Assembly: GCF_014204945.1 (NCBI RefSeq)
Contig: NZ_JACHMN010000002.1
Location: 1,440,503-1,504,502, forward strand
Direction: 5' to 3'
DNA length: 64,000 bases
Source of the DNA: Allocatelliglobosispora scoriae
GTDB lineage: Bacteria > Actinomycetota > Actinomycetes > Mycobacteriales > Micromonosporaceae
Shown here: in pieces, positions 41,148 through 49,249 of the stretch
How the letters are laid out: each line of letters begins with the position of its first letter
How positions within the stretch are numbered: the first letter of the stretch is position 1
Position numbers and translations under genes: made by a program
Notes under the pieces: generated by a model
Databases searched by the model: none
What the model saw: only the letters and a program-made list of their open reading frames with translations
What the model was told of the DNA's origin: nothing

Positions 41148-41972
41148 CTACTTGACCGCTCCCGCGGTGAGACCAGCGCGAATCTGCCGTTGGAACAGCA
41201 CGTACGCGAGGAGCACCGGCATGATCGCGATGATCAGTCCCGCGAAGAGTCCGCTCCAGTCGCTGCGGTAGCCCTGGCTGACCGCGAGTGCGGCCAGGCC
41301 CTGGGAGAGCACGTAGCGATCCGGATCGGGGTTGAGCACCACGGGCAGCAGGTATTGGTTCCACAGCCCGAGGAAGTTGAAGATGCCGACGCTGATCAGG
41401 CCCGGCCGGGCCATCGGCAGCATGACCCGCCAGAAGACCCCGGCGTGCGAGGCGCCGTCGATGAAGGCGGCCTCGGCGACGGCGGTCGGCAGCGTCCGGA
41501 AGAAGCCGTGCAGGAAGAAGACCGTGAACGGCAGGGCGTAAGCGGCGTAGACCAGGATCAGCCCGTGGTAGGTGCCGAGCAGCCCCATCCGGTTGACCAC
41601 GAAGAAGAGCGGCACCAGGGCGAGGAAGACCGGGAAGAGCATCCCCGCGATGAGCGTGTAGTAGATGACCCGGTTGCCCGGGAACTCGTAGCGGGCCAGG
41701 CAGTAGGCGACGAGCGAGCCGAGCAGCATCACCAGGACCAGCGCGCCGCCGACGACGATCAGCGTGTTGAACAGGTAGCGTCCGATCTGCGCCTCCTGCC
41801 ACGCCCGGCCCCAGTTCTCGAAGTGCAGCTTCGACGGGACCGACCACGGGCTGTCGAAGATCTCCTCGTCGGTCTTGAGCGACGAGACGACCGCCCAGAG
41901 CAGCGGCAGCGTGACGAGGGCCGCCCAGAGGGCGAGCACCGCGTGCAGCACGCCGTTGGTAACACGAGTCAT
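41148..41972 (-). CDS. Carbohydrate ABC transporter permease, NgcG-like
   Basis: 274 residues from ATG at 41972 (ATGA overlap with the other permease). Six membrane helices; the inner-membrane permease EAA loop reads EAAFIDGASHAGVFWRVMLP, which docks the ATPase. N-terminal SLKTDEEIF and C-terminal LTAGAVK are typical of MalG/NgcG-type sugar permeases. With the NgcF-like permease and NgcE-like binding protein it forms the channel for aminosugars or chito-oligosaccharides. No ATPase gene is present, so a shared housekeeping ATPase of the MsiK type elsewhere in the genome is expected. Confidence 0.87.
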   Translation of the reverse strand: MTRVTNGVLHAVLALWAALVTLPLLWAVVSSLKTDEEIFDSPWSVPSKLHFENWGRAWQEAQIGRYLFNTLIVVGGALVLVMLLGSLVAYCLARYEFPGNRVIYYTLIAGMLFPVFLALVPLFFVVNRMGLLGTYHGLILVYAAYALPFTVFFLHGFFRTLPTAVAEAAFIDGASHAGVFWRVMLPMARPGLISVGIFNFLGLWNQYLLPVVLNPDPDRYVLSQGLAALAVSQGYRSDWSGLFAGLIIAIMPVLLAYVLFQRQIRAGLTAGAVK

Positions 41973-42871
41973 GAGAGCTCCACCCGTTCGCGCCGGGACA
42001 CTCGCAGCAGCAGCACCGCCAGCGTGAGGGTCAGGAAGAAGAGGGCGACGCCCATCGCGGAGGCGTAGCCGAACTTGCCGTAGGTGAAGGCGTTGCGGTA
42101 AAGGCTCAACCCCATCACCTCGGTGGAGTTGTCCGGCCCGCCGGGGCCGACCGTCATGATCTGCACCAGGGCGAACCCGTCCAGCGCCGCGACACCGAGA
42201 TAGATCCAGGCGACCTGGACGCTGTCCCAGACCAGCGGCAGGGTGATCCGCCGGAAGGTGGTCATGCGGCCGGCGCCGTCGAGCAGCGCCGCCTCCAGCA
42301 CGTCGGCCGGGATCGACTCCATCGCGGCCGAGAAGAGCACCACGTAGAAGCCGACGGCGGCCCAGATCATCGTCGCCATCACCGCCCAGATCGCGAGATC
42401 CGGCTCGGCGAGCCAGCTGCGCCGCAGGCCCGGCAGGCCGATCCCGCTCAGCAGCCCGTTGAGCAGGCCGCTGTTGGGGGTGTAGACGAACTGCCAGAGC
42501 ACCGCGATGATCGCCACCGAGAGCAGCTGCGGGAAGAAGTAGACGATCCGGTAGGCGCTCGCCGCCCGCCGCTTCTCCCCCGTTCCGAGCATGGCCGCGA
42601 AGAACAGCGCCAGTCCGATGGTGACCAGCGGCACGACGAGCAGCATCAGCCCGTTGTGGCGCAGGGCCGCCAGGAACAGCGGATCGCTCCACAGCTTGCC
42701 GAAATTCTCTAGTCCCACCAGGTTCGCCTGGCCGGACAGGCCGTTCCAGTCCGTGAAGGCCAGGTAGAAAGCCTGGGCGTACGGCGAGAGCACGAACACG
42801 CCGTAGAGCAGCAGGGGCGGGATCATCGCCCCGGCCAGGAACCGGTACCTACCGTGCCGCATGGTCACCAT
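41969..42871 (-). CDS. Carbohydrate ABC transporter permease, NgcF-like
   Basis: 300 residues from ATG at 42871 (ATG at 42862 also possible). Six membrane helices; EAALLDGAGRMTTFRRITLP is the EAA loop. The opening FLAGAMIPPLLLYGVFVLSPY and TDWNGL are typical of MalF/NgcF-type permeases. It starts 8 bases after the binding-protein gene and overlaps the second permease by 4 bases, so the transporter is made as one unit. Confidence 0.87.
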   Translation of the reverse strand: MVTMRHGRYRFLAGAMIPPLLLYGVFVLSPYAQAFYLAFTDWNGLSGQANLVGLENFGKLWSDPLFLAALRHNGLMLLVVPLVTIGLALFFAAMLGTGEKRRAASAYRIVYFFPQLLSVAIIAVLWQFVYTPNSGLLNGLLSGIGLPGLRRSWLAEPDLAIWAVMATMIWAAVGFYVVLFSAAMESIPADVLEAALLDGAGRMTTFRRITLPLVWDSVQVAWIYLGVAALDGFALVQIMTVGPGGPDNSTEVMGLSLYRNAFTYGKFGYASAMGVALFFLTLTLAVLLLRVSRRERVELS

Positions 42872-42879
42872 CGCCCCCG

Positions 42880-44304
42880 TCAGCGCTTGTGCTTGACGAT
42901 GGAGCTGTCCTTGGCGACCGAGTCGGCGGCCTTCTGGATCCGCTCGGCCCACTGCGCCGGGTTGACCCGGTTGGTGAGCAGCTCACCGGTCGCGTCGTCG
43001 AACGCCTTGCTCAGCGGTGCGTACCAGGTGCGGAAGCGGTAGGTGAAGACGTTCGGACCGGCCGCCTTCGCCGCCGCGGCGACCGACGACAGGCCGCTGG
43101 AGAGGGTGAGCCCGTCGGTGGCGCCGATGACGACCGGCAGCGCCTTCGCCGACTCGGCGAAGCCCCGGGCGACCTGCTTGGAGAAGAGCAGGCGGAGATA
43201 TTCCAGACCGCCCTGCGGGTTCTTCGCCTTCGCCGGGACCAGGAACGACTCACTGCTGGCACCCTGCACCGCACCGTTGGCGAGCTTGTCGCTGCCCGTC
43301 AGCGCGGGCACCGCCGCCATCACCATGTCGAAGCCGGCCGGGGTGACCGCCTGCTGCTCGCCCTCGAGCCACGAACCGCACGGGATGAAGGCCGCCTGCC
43401 CCTTGCACCAGGCGTTCTGCGCCTCGGTGTGCGACAGCGCCTCGGAGCCGGTCATGATGTGGCCCCGCACGACGAGCTGGTGGATCGCCTCGGCGGCGGC
43501 GAGCATCGGCGCGCTCTGCCAGGCACCGGGCTCCAGGTTGTCGATCGCCTTGACCAGGTCCATGCCGCCCGCCTTGGCCGCGAGGGACTGCAGCGGGTCG
43601 TTCATGTACTCCGGGTACTTGCCCTGCCACGTCCACGGCGCGACGCCGGTCTTCTTGATGGTGTCGCCGAGGGTCAGCATCTCCTCCCACGTCGTCGGGA
43701 AGGTCCAGCCGTTCTTCGCGAAGAGGGACTTCGAATACCACACCCCCCACAGCACGGACGAGAAGTTGAGGACCTGCACCGAGCCGTCGAAGGTGCCGTC
43801 CTCGACGACGCCGGGCAGCAGCGTGTCGCGGACCTTCTTGCTCGGGTCGTCGACGCTCGGCGAGTCGAGCAGCTCGCCCAGGTCCTTGAGCTTCTTCGAC
43901 GCGACGAGGGTGGCGAGGTCGAGCCGGCCGGCGCCGCTGTTGTCGACGACGTCGGGCGGGGTGTCGGCGACGAAGCGGGGCTGGAGCACGTCACCGACGC
44001 GCTGGATCCCCTTGTGGTCGATCGCCGCCTTCGGGTACTTCTGCGTATACAGGCTGCCCGCCTGCTTGGCGTAGTCGTCGCCGTAGCCGCCCTTGAAGAT
44101 CACGACCTCGAGCGGGGCATCGACCGGGACGCCGAGCGGGTTGGTCGCGCTCTTGTCGCCCTTGGTGCCGGTGTCGCCGTCGTCGCCGCCGGTGACGCAG
44201 CCCGCGAGAGCGGCTCCGGCGACACCGGCGACGCCCACGGCAGCCGCACTACGCAGGACGGTCCGTCTGGTTGGGTAGGGTGGATTGTTGGAAGAGGGGT
44301 TCAT
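42880..44304 (-). CDS. Aminosugar/chitobiose-type ABC substrate-binding lipoprotein, NgcE-like
   Basis: 474 residues. The N-terminus has a twin-arginine motif (TRRTVLRSAAAVG) followed by a lipobox (ALAGC, Cys near 36), so it is probably exported folded and lipid-anchored. The body is a solute-binding protein: PTTWEEMLTLGDTIKKTG, VAPWTWQGKYPEYM, NAWCKGQAAFIPCGSWLEGE and SSESFLVPAKAKNPQGGLEYLRLLFS match the NgcE group that binds N-acetylglucosamine and diacetylchitobiose in streptomycetes. Substrate by homology only. It follows the SIS gene by 18 bases. Confidence 0.87.
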   Translation of the reverse strand: MNPSSNNPPYPTRRTVLRSAAAVGVAGVAGAALAGCVTGGDDGDTGTKGDKSATNPLGVPVDAPLEVVIFKGGYGDDYAKQAGSLYTQKYPKAAIDHKGIQRVGDVLQPRFVADTPPDVVDNSGAGRLDLATLVASKKLKDLGELLDSPSVDDPSKKVRDTLLPGVVEDGTFDGSVQVLNFSSVLWGVWYSKSLFAKNGWTFPTTWEEMLTLGDTIKKTGVAPWTWQGKYPEYMNDPLQSLAAKAGGMDLVKAIDNLEPGAWQSAPMLAAAEAIHQLVVRGHIMTGSEALSHTEAQNAWCKGQAAFIPCGSWLEGEQQAVTPAGFDMVMAAVPALTGSDKLANGAVQGASSESFLVPAKAKNPQGGLEYLRLLFSKQVARGFAESAKALPVVIGATDGLTLSSGLSSVAAAAKAAGPNVFTYRFRTWYAPLSKAFDDATGELLTNRVNPAQWAERIQKAADSVAKDSSIVKHKR

Positions 44305-44322
44305 CAGGGCCTCAATTTCGAT

Positions 44323-45084
44323 TCAGGCGGTACGCCGGATGCGACCGGCGTACCGCTGTTCCCATACCTGGTTGTGCTCATGTCCGCCGTCGACGTTGGC
44401 GGACAGGTAGATGGGCGGGGTCTGTCCCGCCGCGAGCTGACGGCGCACGACCTCGGTGACGATCATCTGGGCCAGCACCGCCGCCGTGACCGACGAGACC
44501 GCACCGACCGCGCCGCCGTCGGGCAGCCCGATCGCCGCGTCGCCGTAGGGTGCCCCGTTGTCCAGGACGATGTCGGCGATCTCCGACAGGCGCTTGCCCG
44601 ACGGGTGCCGGGGTGTCGAGCGCGCGCTGTGCTCCGTCGAGGTGATCGCGATGAGCTGGTGCCCGTGCTCCTTGACGAGCAGGGCGAACTCGACGACCAC
44701 GCCGTTGATGCCGGAGTTGGAGGCGACGACGAAGACGTCGGCCGGCTTGATGGCGGTCAGTTCGTAGAGCCGGTGGGCGACCGTGGGGTCGCGCTCCAGC
44801 ATGGGGTCCTCCAGCACCTCGCGCGGCAACCCTCCATAGAGGACGATGTCGCGCAGGGCGATGCGGTTGGTGGGCACGAGGCCACCGGCCCGGCCGGCGA
44901 TCTCCATGGCGAGGGCCTCGGAGTGCCCGCAACCGAAGGCCTGCACCACGCCGCCGCTGTCGAGCGAGGCCGTGATCAGGTCGGCGGCGCGCTGCACCGC
45001 CTCCTCCTGCTCGCGGCCCACCGCGGCCACGGCCTCGCTGATCAGGGCCAGATACGCCTGACTGCTGATCTCGGTCGTTCTCAC
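44323..45084 (-). CDS. SIS-domain sugar isomerase-like protein
   Basis: 253 residues; ATG at 45084 overlaps the regulator stop by 4 bases. SIS (sugar isomerase) domain: GGVVQAFGCGHSEALAMEIAGR (short marks FGCGHSEA and VVASNSGIN) and SSVTAAVLAQMIV. It lacks fused GlcN-6-P synthase or MurQ partner domains and is of the UPF0309/sugar-isomerase-domain group. In this locus it probably acts on a phosphorylated aminosugar such as GlcNAc-6-P or MurNAc-6-P, but isomerase, deaminase, dehydratase and etherase activities cannot be separated by eye. Confidence 0.8.
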   Translation of the reverse strand: MRTTEISSQAYLALISEAVAAVGREQEEAVQRAADLITASLDSGGVVQAFGCGHSEALAMEIAGRAGGLVPTNRIALRDIVLYGGLPREVLEDPMLERDPTVAHRLYELTAIKPADVFVVASNSGINGVVVEFALLVKEHGHQLIAITSTEHSARSTPRHPSGKRLSEIADIVLDNGAPYGDAAIGLPDGGAVGAVSSVTAAVLAQMIVTEVVRRQLAAGQTPPIYLSANVDGGHEHNQVWEQRYAGRIRRTA

Positions 45085-46010
45085 TTGTCCTCCGTGGGTG
45101 TTTTCCGCTGCCGGGCGCGACGTGCGCCGGAAGCCTCGTCGTGCAGGCGGTGTGCCTGCACGGCCCGCGCCGTCACCTCGAACGCCTCGGTGGTGCGGGC
45201 GTAGGTGCGCTGCGCGACCGCCACATAGACCAGGTCGAGCGCGACCAGCTGGGAGTGCAGCGCGGAGAGCGCGGCGAGCCGGAAGGTCGTCTCGTGGGCG
45301 GCCGTGGTCAGCACGACATCGGCCGCGTCGGCGAGCGGCGAGCGGGCGAAGGAGGTCACCGCGACGGTCAGCGCGCCCTGCTCGGCGGCGACGGCGAGGG
45401 TCTCGATCACCTCACGGGTGCGGCCGCTGTGCGACAGTCCGATGGCGACATCGCCGGGGCCGAGCAGCGCCGCGTTGGTGAGCGCGGTGTGCGCGTCGGG
45501 GCGGAACCAGCAGGGCACCCGGATGCGCTCCAGTCGGAACGCCATCTCCCGGCCGGACGTGCCGCTGCTGCCGAGGCCGAAGAGCTCGACCCGGGAGGCG
45601 GTCGCGATCGCGTCGGCGACCCGGGCCACCTCGGCGAGGTCGAGCCGGTCGGCGGTCTCCTGGATCGCGCGGGCGTCGGCACCGGCGATGATGCCGAGCA
45701 CCCGGTCGAGCGGGTCGTCGGGCTCGATGTCGCCGTCGATGTCGGTTTCCCAGCGGGCCTGCTGGGCCCGGCCGCTCTCGGTGGCGATCGCCACTCGCAG
45801 GGCGGCATAACCGGCGAAGCCGAGCACCCGGCAGAAGCGGGTGACCGTCGCGGTGGAGGTGCCAGAGCGTTCCGCCAGGTCCACGATGGACGCCTGGGCC
45901 GCCTCGGCCGGGTCCTCGAGGATCTGCTCCGCGACCCGCTGTAGCGCGTCGGGCAGGGTGGGCAGCTCCATCTTCAGCCGACCGAGCACACCCGTTGGCG
46001 AGACCGTCAC
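45081..46010 (-). CDS. MurR/RpiR-family transcriptional regulator
   Basis: 309 residues from GTG at 46010, chosen for AAAGGA about 7 bases upstream. Residues 1-85 are the RpiR helix-turn-helix (ASIVDLAERSGTSTATVTRF, CRVLGFAGYAALRVAI); residues 120-270 are a SIS ligand domain (VELFGLGSSGTSGREMAF, DVAIGLSHSGRTREVIE). Members sense sugar phosphates and usually control adjacent sugar-catabolic genes. It is first in the minus-strand aminosugar operon, and a perfect inverted repeat 11 bases upstream is its likely operator, implying autoregulation of the whole locus. Confidence 0.9.
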   Translation of the reverse strand: MTVSPTGVLGRLKMELPTLPDALQRVAEQILEDPAEAAQASIVDLAERSGTSTATVTRFCRVLGFAGYAALRVAIATESGRAQQARWETDIDGDIEPDDPLDRVLGIIAGADARAIQETADRLDLAEVARVADAIATASRVELFGLGSSGTSGREMAFRLERIRVPCWFRPDAHTALTNAALLGPGDVAIGLSHSGRTREVIETLAVAAEQGALTVAVTSFARSPLADAADVVLTTAAHETTFRLAALSALHSQLVALDLVYVAVAQRTYARTTEAFEVTARAVQAHRLHDEASGARRARQRKTPTEDK

Positions 46011-46020
46011 GATAATTCCT

Positions 46021-46042
46021 TTCACCACTTGCCTGTGGTGAA
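46021..46042. promoter_or_regulatory. Candidate MurR/RpiR operator
   Basis: TTCACCAC-N6-GTGGTGAA is a perfect 8-bp inverted repeat centred just upstream of the regulator start and its ribosome site. It is followed by AT-rich sequence (AAAATTACGACTGCG, GTTAAAAGTCAACG) that may hold the promoter. Repressor binding here would block the aminosugar operon. Confidence 0.7.
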
Positions 46043-46170
46043 GAAAATTACGACTGCGTTCGTTAAAAGTCAACGCATGACGGTAACAATTTTTGTATCT
46101 GCACCTGGATCCTCTTCCCTTCCTGAGCGAACGGCGTCTACCCTTCGCCGCAGAGATCCCAGGAGCAGTC

Positions 46171-46761
46171 ATGCGCCACCACCGGACCGTCCTCACCGCC
46201 CTGCTCGCCACCGTCCTGCTCGCCGGCTGCGGCACGCAGGGCGAATGCACGCCCGGCGGCGCACCACCGGCCGCACCACCGAAGTCGAGGTACGCCTTCG
46301 GGCTGCCGCAGGGCGACAGGTCACCGGATCAGCGCATCGAGAGTGCCGTCTATGTCGAACTGGCGAGGTCCCACTGCGGCGACGCGCGGGCGATGATGCG
46401 GCGCAAGGACGCCGACGGCGACGTGCCCGGCTGGGGCAGCTTCGACGACCCCCGGGCGGTGCTGCTCTTCCAGGCCGCCGTGGAGCTCTGCGACGGCGAG
46501 ACGACCCGGGCCCGCACGGTCTGGGACGTGGTGTCCCGCGGCTACGGCGGCTGGACCGGGATCGGCTGGGACGTCGAGACGACCACCGTGCTGCGCTGGC
46601 ACGTGTGTGAGGCGTACAAGTCAGTGGGGAGTGCTCTGTTGCAGAAATCCAAGGACGACCTGCCCTGCCGGCGGGCGGACGAGATCGCCCCGGCCATCGT
46701 GGCGTGGAACACCGGCGACCGGCCGGATCCGCGCCTCGACGGGGCACCGGGGGTGCGGTGA
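46171..46761 (+). CDS. Lipoprotein of unknown function
   Basis: 196 residues from ATG at 46171 (AGGAG 5 bases upstream). Signal peptide with lipobox LLAGC (Cys near residue 20), then a Pro/Ala linker. The mature domain is helical with four further Cys (for example RSHCGDARAMMRR, AVELCDGETTRA, HVCEAYKSVG, DLPCRRADE), which could form two disulfides. No known family is recognised. It overlaps the following membrane-protein gene by one base, so the two are co-translated and may function together at the membrane. Confidence 0.65.
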   Translation: MRHHRTVLTALLATVLLAGCGTQGECTPGGAPPAAPPKSRYAFGLPQGDRSPDQRIESAVYVELARSHCGDARAMMRRKDADGDVPGWGSFDDPRAVLLFQAAVELCDGETTRARTVWDVVSRGYGGWTGIGWDVETTTVLRWHVCEAYKSVGSALLQKSKDDLPCRRADEIAPAIVAWNTGDRPDPRLDGAPGVR

Positions 46762-47633
46762 TGACCGAGCAGCCCGTGGCGGCCCGCGCCGAGACCACCT
46801 CCGGCGAGCTCACCCGGCACCTCCTGCTCCTGCTCGCCAACGCCACCGTGATCACCGCCGTGCTGGTCTACTTCGGCTGGCGGCGAACCGAGGTGATGGC
46901 CGACGAGCTCGGCATCGACGAGGCGATCCTCGGCATGTCCTCCTCCGAGCTCATCCTGCGCAGCATCGACCAGGTGCAGTGGCTGCTGCTCGCCCTCGGC
47001 CTGGGCGGGCTCGCCTGGCTCTGGCTCGGCAAGCGGCTCACCCGGCTCGCCACCGGCCCCTCGGCGGGCGCCCGCCTGGTGCCGTGGGTTCTCGTCGGCG
47101 TGGCGATCGCGACTCCGATCGGCATGTCGATCGCGGCGAGCGTCCTGGAGGAGCCGGTGACCTTCCTGCTCGCGCCGGTGACGATCACGGTCGGCTTCCT
47201 GCTGCTCGTCTTCGCCGTCCGGCTGGAGCTGCTGCGCCGCGACGCGGGCTCGGTGCTGCCCGCGCAGGCGCAGCTCTTCATCCTGCTGGTGACGGCCGTC
47301 GGCCTCTTCTGGGCGGCGAGCAACCTCGCCACCGTCGTCGGTGCCCGGATGGCCGACCGGTTCGTCGCCGAGCTGCCGGACCGGGTCGACGTGACGATCG
47401 TCAGCGACCGGCCGCTGCACCTCAGCGACGGCATCATCACCGAGACGGTTCTCGGCACGGACGTCGAGGGCCTTGCGCCGGTGCCGAAGCAGTACCGCTA
47501 CGAGGGGCTGAAGCTGATGGACCGGATCGACGGCAACGTCTTCCTCGTCTCCTCCCGCTGGCGTCCGGGCGACTCCCCCGTATTCGTGCTGCATGAGGGG
47601 GATGGGATCAGGTTCTCCTACGAGAAGCCCTAG
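46761..47633 (+). CDS. Five-helix membrane protein of unknown function
   Basis: 290 residues; ATG at 46761 shares a base with the lipoprotein stop. Predicted membrane helices lie near residues 18-38, 74-93, 110-133, 138-160 and 172-195. The last 90 residues (VVGARMADRFVAELPDRVD, LSDGIITETVLGTD) form a soluble extracytoplasmic or cytoplasmic domain. No known domain is recognised. Ends 38 bases before the ArsR gene, whose operator palindrome occupies the gap. Confidence 0.65.
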   Translation: MTEQPVAARAETTSGELTRHLLLLLANATVITAVLVYFGWRRTEVMADELGIDEAILGMSSSELILRSIDQVQWLLLALGLGGLAWLWLGKRLTRLATGPSAGARLVPWVLVGVAIATPIGMSIAASVLEEPVTFLLAPVTITVGFLLLVFAVRLELLRRDAGSVLPAQAQLFILLVTAVGLFWAASNLATVVGARMADRFVAELPDRVDVTIVSDRPLHLSDGIITETVLGTDVEGLAPVPKQYRYEGLKLMDRIDGNVFLVSSRWRPGDSPVFVLHEGDGIRFSYEKP

Positions 47634-47641
47634 GCGGACCC

Positions 47642-47684
47642 GATTGGTTGCTGTAGAGTAACCGTTACTTATGAGCAACCAATC
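47642..47684. promoter_or_regulatory. Nested palindromes over the ArsR gene start
   Basis: Outer perfect 11-bp inverted repeat GATTGGTTGCT ... AGCAACCAATC (47642-47652 and 47674-47684) encloses an inner palindrome AGTAACCGTTACT (47657-47669). The right outer arm lies inside the first codons of the ArsR gene. This fits autoregulation, with transcription starting at or very near the start codon. Confidence 0.65.
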
Positions 47685-47997
47685 ACCCGCCGAAGCCGTG
47701 TTCGACGCGTTGGGCGACCAGACCAGGCGCCTCATCGTCGAGCGGCTCCGCCACGGACCGCTCCCGGTCGGCGAGCTCGCCTCCGCGCTGCCCGTCGGCC
47801 GGCCCGCCGTCAGCAAGCACCTGCGGGTGCTGGAGGGCGCCGGGCTCGTCGAGCACCGCAGCGTCGGCACCCGCAACCTCTACGCGCTGGCGCCCGAGGG
47901 CTTCACCGCACTGCAGCAGTGGCTGGTGCAGACGTGGGACGAGGCGCTGGGCGCCTACGCGGCGAGGGTGACCGCACGTGTGGAGGAGTCGTCATGA
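47671..47997 (+). CDS. ArsR/SmtB-family winged-helix regulator
   Basis: 108 residues. Winged-helix features: AVFDALGDQTRRLIVERL, then LPVGELASALPVGRPAVSKHLRVLEGAGLVEHR (marks: RPAVSKHLRVLE recognition helix). No cysteine metal-site motif is present, so it belongs to the metal-independent ArsR group that pairs with SRPBCC proteins. ATG at 47671 has almost no leader ribosome site, suggesting leaderless translation. Stop overlaps the next start (ATGA). It probably represses itself and the SRPBCC-YCII gene through the nested palindromes at its start. Confidence 0.88.
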   Translation: MSNQSPAEAVFDALGDQTRRLIVERLRHGPLPVGELASALPVGRPAVSKHLRVLEGAGLVEHRSVGTRNLYALAPEGFTALQQWLVQTWDEALGAYAARVTARVEESS

Positions 47998-48746
47998 AGC
48001 CACTGCCACCGGTTCGCCGCCAGGTCGTCGTGCCATCGGGGCCGGAGCTCGCGTTCGCCGTCTTCACCGAGGAGATCGGGGCCTGGTGGCCGCTCGGCGA
48101 GAACCACAGCGTCTTCGGCGCGGGCGGCACGGTCGCCTTCCGCGACGGCGCCGTGGTCGAGACCGGGCCGGACGGCGACGAGTCCGTCTGGGGCTCCGTG
48201 CTGGAGTGGGCGCCACCGCAGCGCCTGCTGATCACCTGGCACCCCGGCCGCGGGCCCGACGACGCGACCGAGGTCGAGGTGACCTTCGCCGCCGTCGGCG
48301 AGCACCAGACGCTGGTCACCCTGGAGCACCGGGGCTGGGAGCGGCTCGCCGACCCGATGGCGCGCCGCAGCGGCTATGAGCAGGGCTGGCCGCTCGTCTT
48401 CGGTGCCTACGCCGAGCTCGCCGCGAAGCCCGGTCCGGCCGATGTGGACGGTGAGGTCTGGTTCGCCCTGCTGCACACGCCCGGTCCGGCCGTCTGGCCG
48501 TCGGCCGAGGTCTTCGCTCATCCGGACTTCGCCGGACATCCGGCGTTCCTGCTGCGACTGCGCGAGCACGGAGTGCTGGTCGCCGCTGGTCCCCTCGACG
48601 GCGTGGGCGAGGGGATGGCGGTCATCCGGGTGCCGGCCGCCGCGGCGGCGGAGTTCACGGCGCTCGTCCAGTCGGCGGACACCGCCGTGACGGCCGGGGT
48701 GCTCCAGGTCCGGGTGCGGCCCTGGGCCGTCCGCCTCACCGGCTGA
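47994..48746 (+). CDS. SRPBCC (AHSA1-like) and YCII-like domain fusion
   Basis: 250 residues, translationally coupled to the ArsR gene. Residues 1-145 are an SRPBCC/AHSA1-type ligand-binding fold (FTEEIGAWWPLGENHSVFGAG, LLITWHPGRGPDDATEVEV, TLVTLEHRGWERL). Residues 155-250 resemble a YCII domain (EVWFALLHTPGPAVW, HPDFAGHPAFLLRLREHGVLVAAGPL). The pair ArsR-SRPBCC is widespread in actinomycetes; its ligand is unknown. At 56-57 kb the same domains occur as separate genes, supporting a functional link between SRPBCC and YCII parts. Confidence 0.85.
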   Translation: MKPLPPVRRQVVVPSGPELAFAVFTEEIGAWWPLGENHSVFGAGGTVAFRDGAVVETGPDGDESVWGSVLEWAPPQRLLITWHPGRGPDDATEVEVTFAAVGEHQTLVTLEHRGWERLADPMARRSGYEQGWPLVFGAYAELAAKPGPADVDGEVWFALLHTPGPAVWPSAEVFAHPDFAGHPAFLLRLREHGVLVAAGPLDGVGEGMAVIRVPAAAAAEFTALVQSADTAVTAGVLQVRVRPWAVRLTG

Positions 48747-48751
48747 CATCC

Positions 48752-48781
48752 GGGTCGGCCCGGCCTCGACCGGGCCGACCC
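48752..48781. terminator. Hairpin between convergent genes
   Basis: Perfect 12-bp arms (GGGTCGGCCCGG) around a 6-base loop lie 5 bases after the SRPBCC-YCII stop and 7 bases beyond the stop of the minus-strand secreted-protein gene. It probably serves both directions. Confidence 0.7.
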
Positions 48782-48788
48782 GACCGGA

Positions 48789-49154
48789 TCAGAAGTCGAA
48801 CCGGTAGAGCGGCAGGTGGTTGGAGTCGTAGACGAAGATCTGCGCCGTCCCGGTCCGCACCGGGTAGTCCGACGGGCAGGTCACGGAGGAGCCGTTGCGG
48901 TCACCCAACCACTTCATCGGGCCCTTCTTGGTCACGCTGTTGCCCGACGTGGGGTTGTAGCACCAGGTCTCCACCTGGTAGGTCGGGTAGGGACCGTTGC
49001 CGTCGCACCAGCCGTTCGCCGTCGTCGACGTCTTGCTGATCTTGTAACACGGGTAGCTAGCCGCCTGGGCCGGCGCCGTCAGCGTCAGGGTCGTCACGGC
49101 CACCGTGGCAGCCGCCGCCATCGCAGCGGCTACCGTCATTCGAAGGTTGTGCAT
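48789..49154 (-). CDS. Small secreted cysteine-rich protein
   Basis: 121 residues from ATG at 49154 (CTGGAG ribosome site). Signal peptide MHNLRMTVAAAMAAA with cleavage near AQAAS (residue 32). The mature 90 residues contain four Cys (YPCYKI, GWCDGN, ETWCYNP, VTCPSD), enough for two disulfides, and many aromatic and Gly residues. No known domain is recognised; it could be a small extracellular inhibitor, toxin or binding protein, but nothing in the context decides this. Confidence 0.65.
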   Translation of the reverse strand: MHNLRMTVAAAMAAAATVAVTTLTLTAPAQAASYPCYKISKTSTTANGWCDGNGPYPTYQVETWCYNPTSGNSVTKKGPMKWLGDRNGSSVTCPSDYPVRTGTAQIFVYDSNHLPLYRFDF

Positions 49155-49249
49155 GTGTTTCTCCAGGTCGTTGGCTATCTGCGGGACAGACAATGACATG
49201 GCCGGCCTTAACCGGACAACCTACTTCTGCCTGAGACGAAACATGCAGG

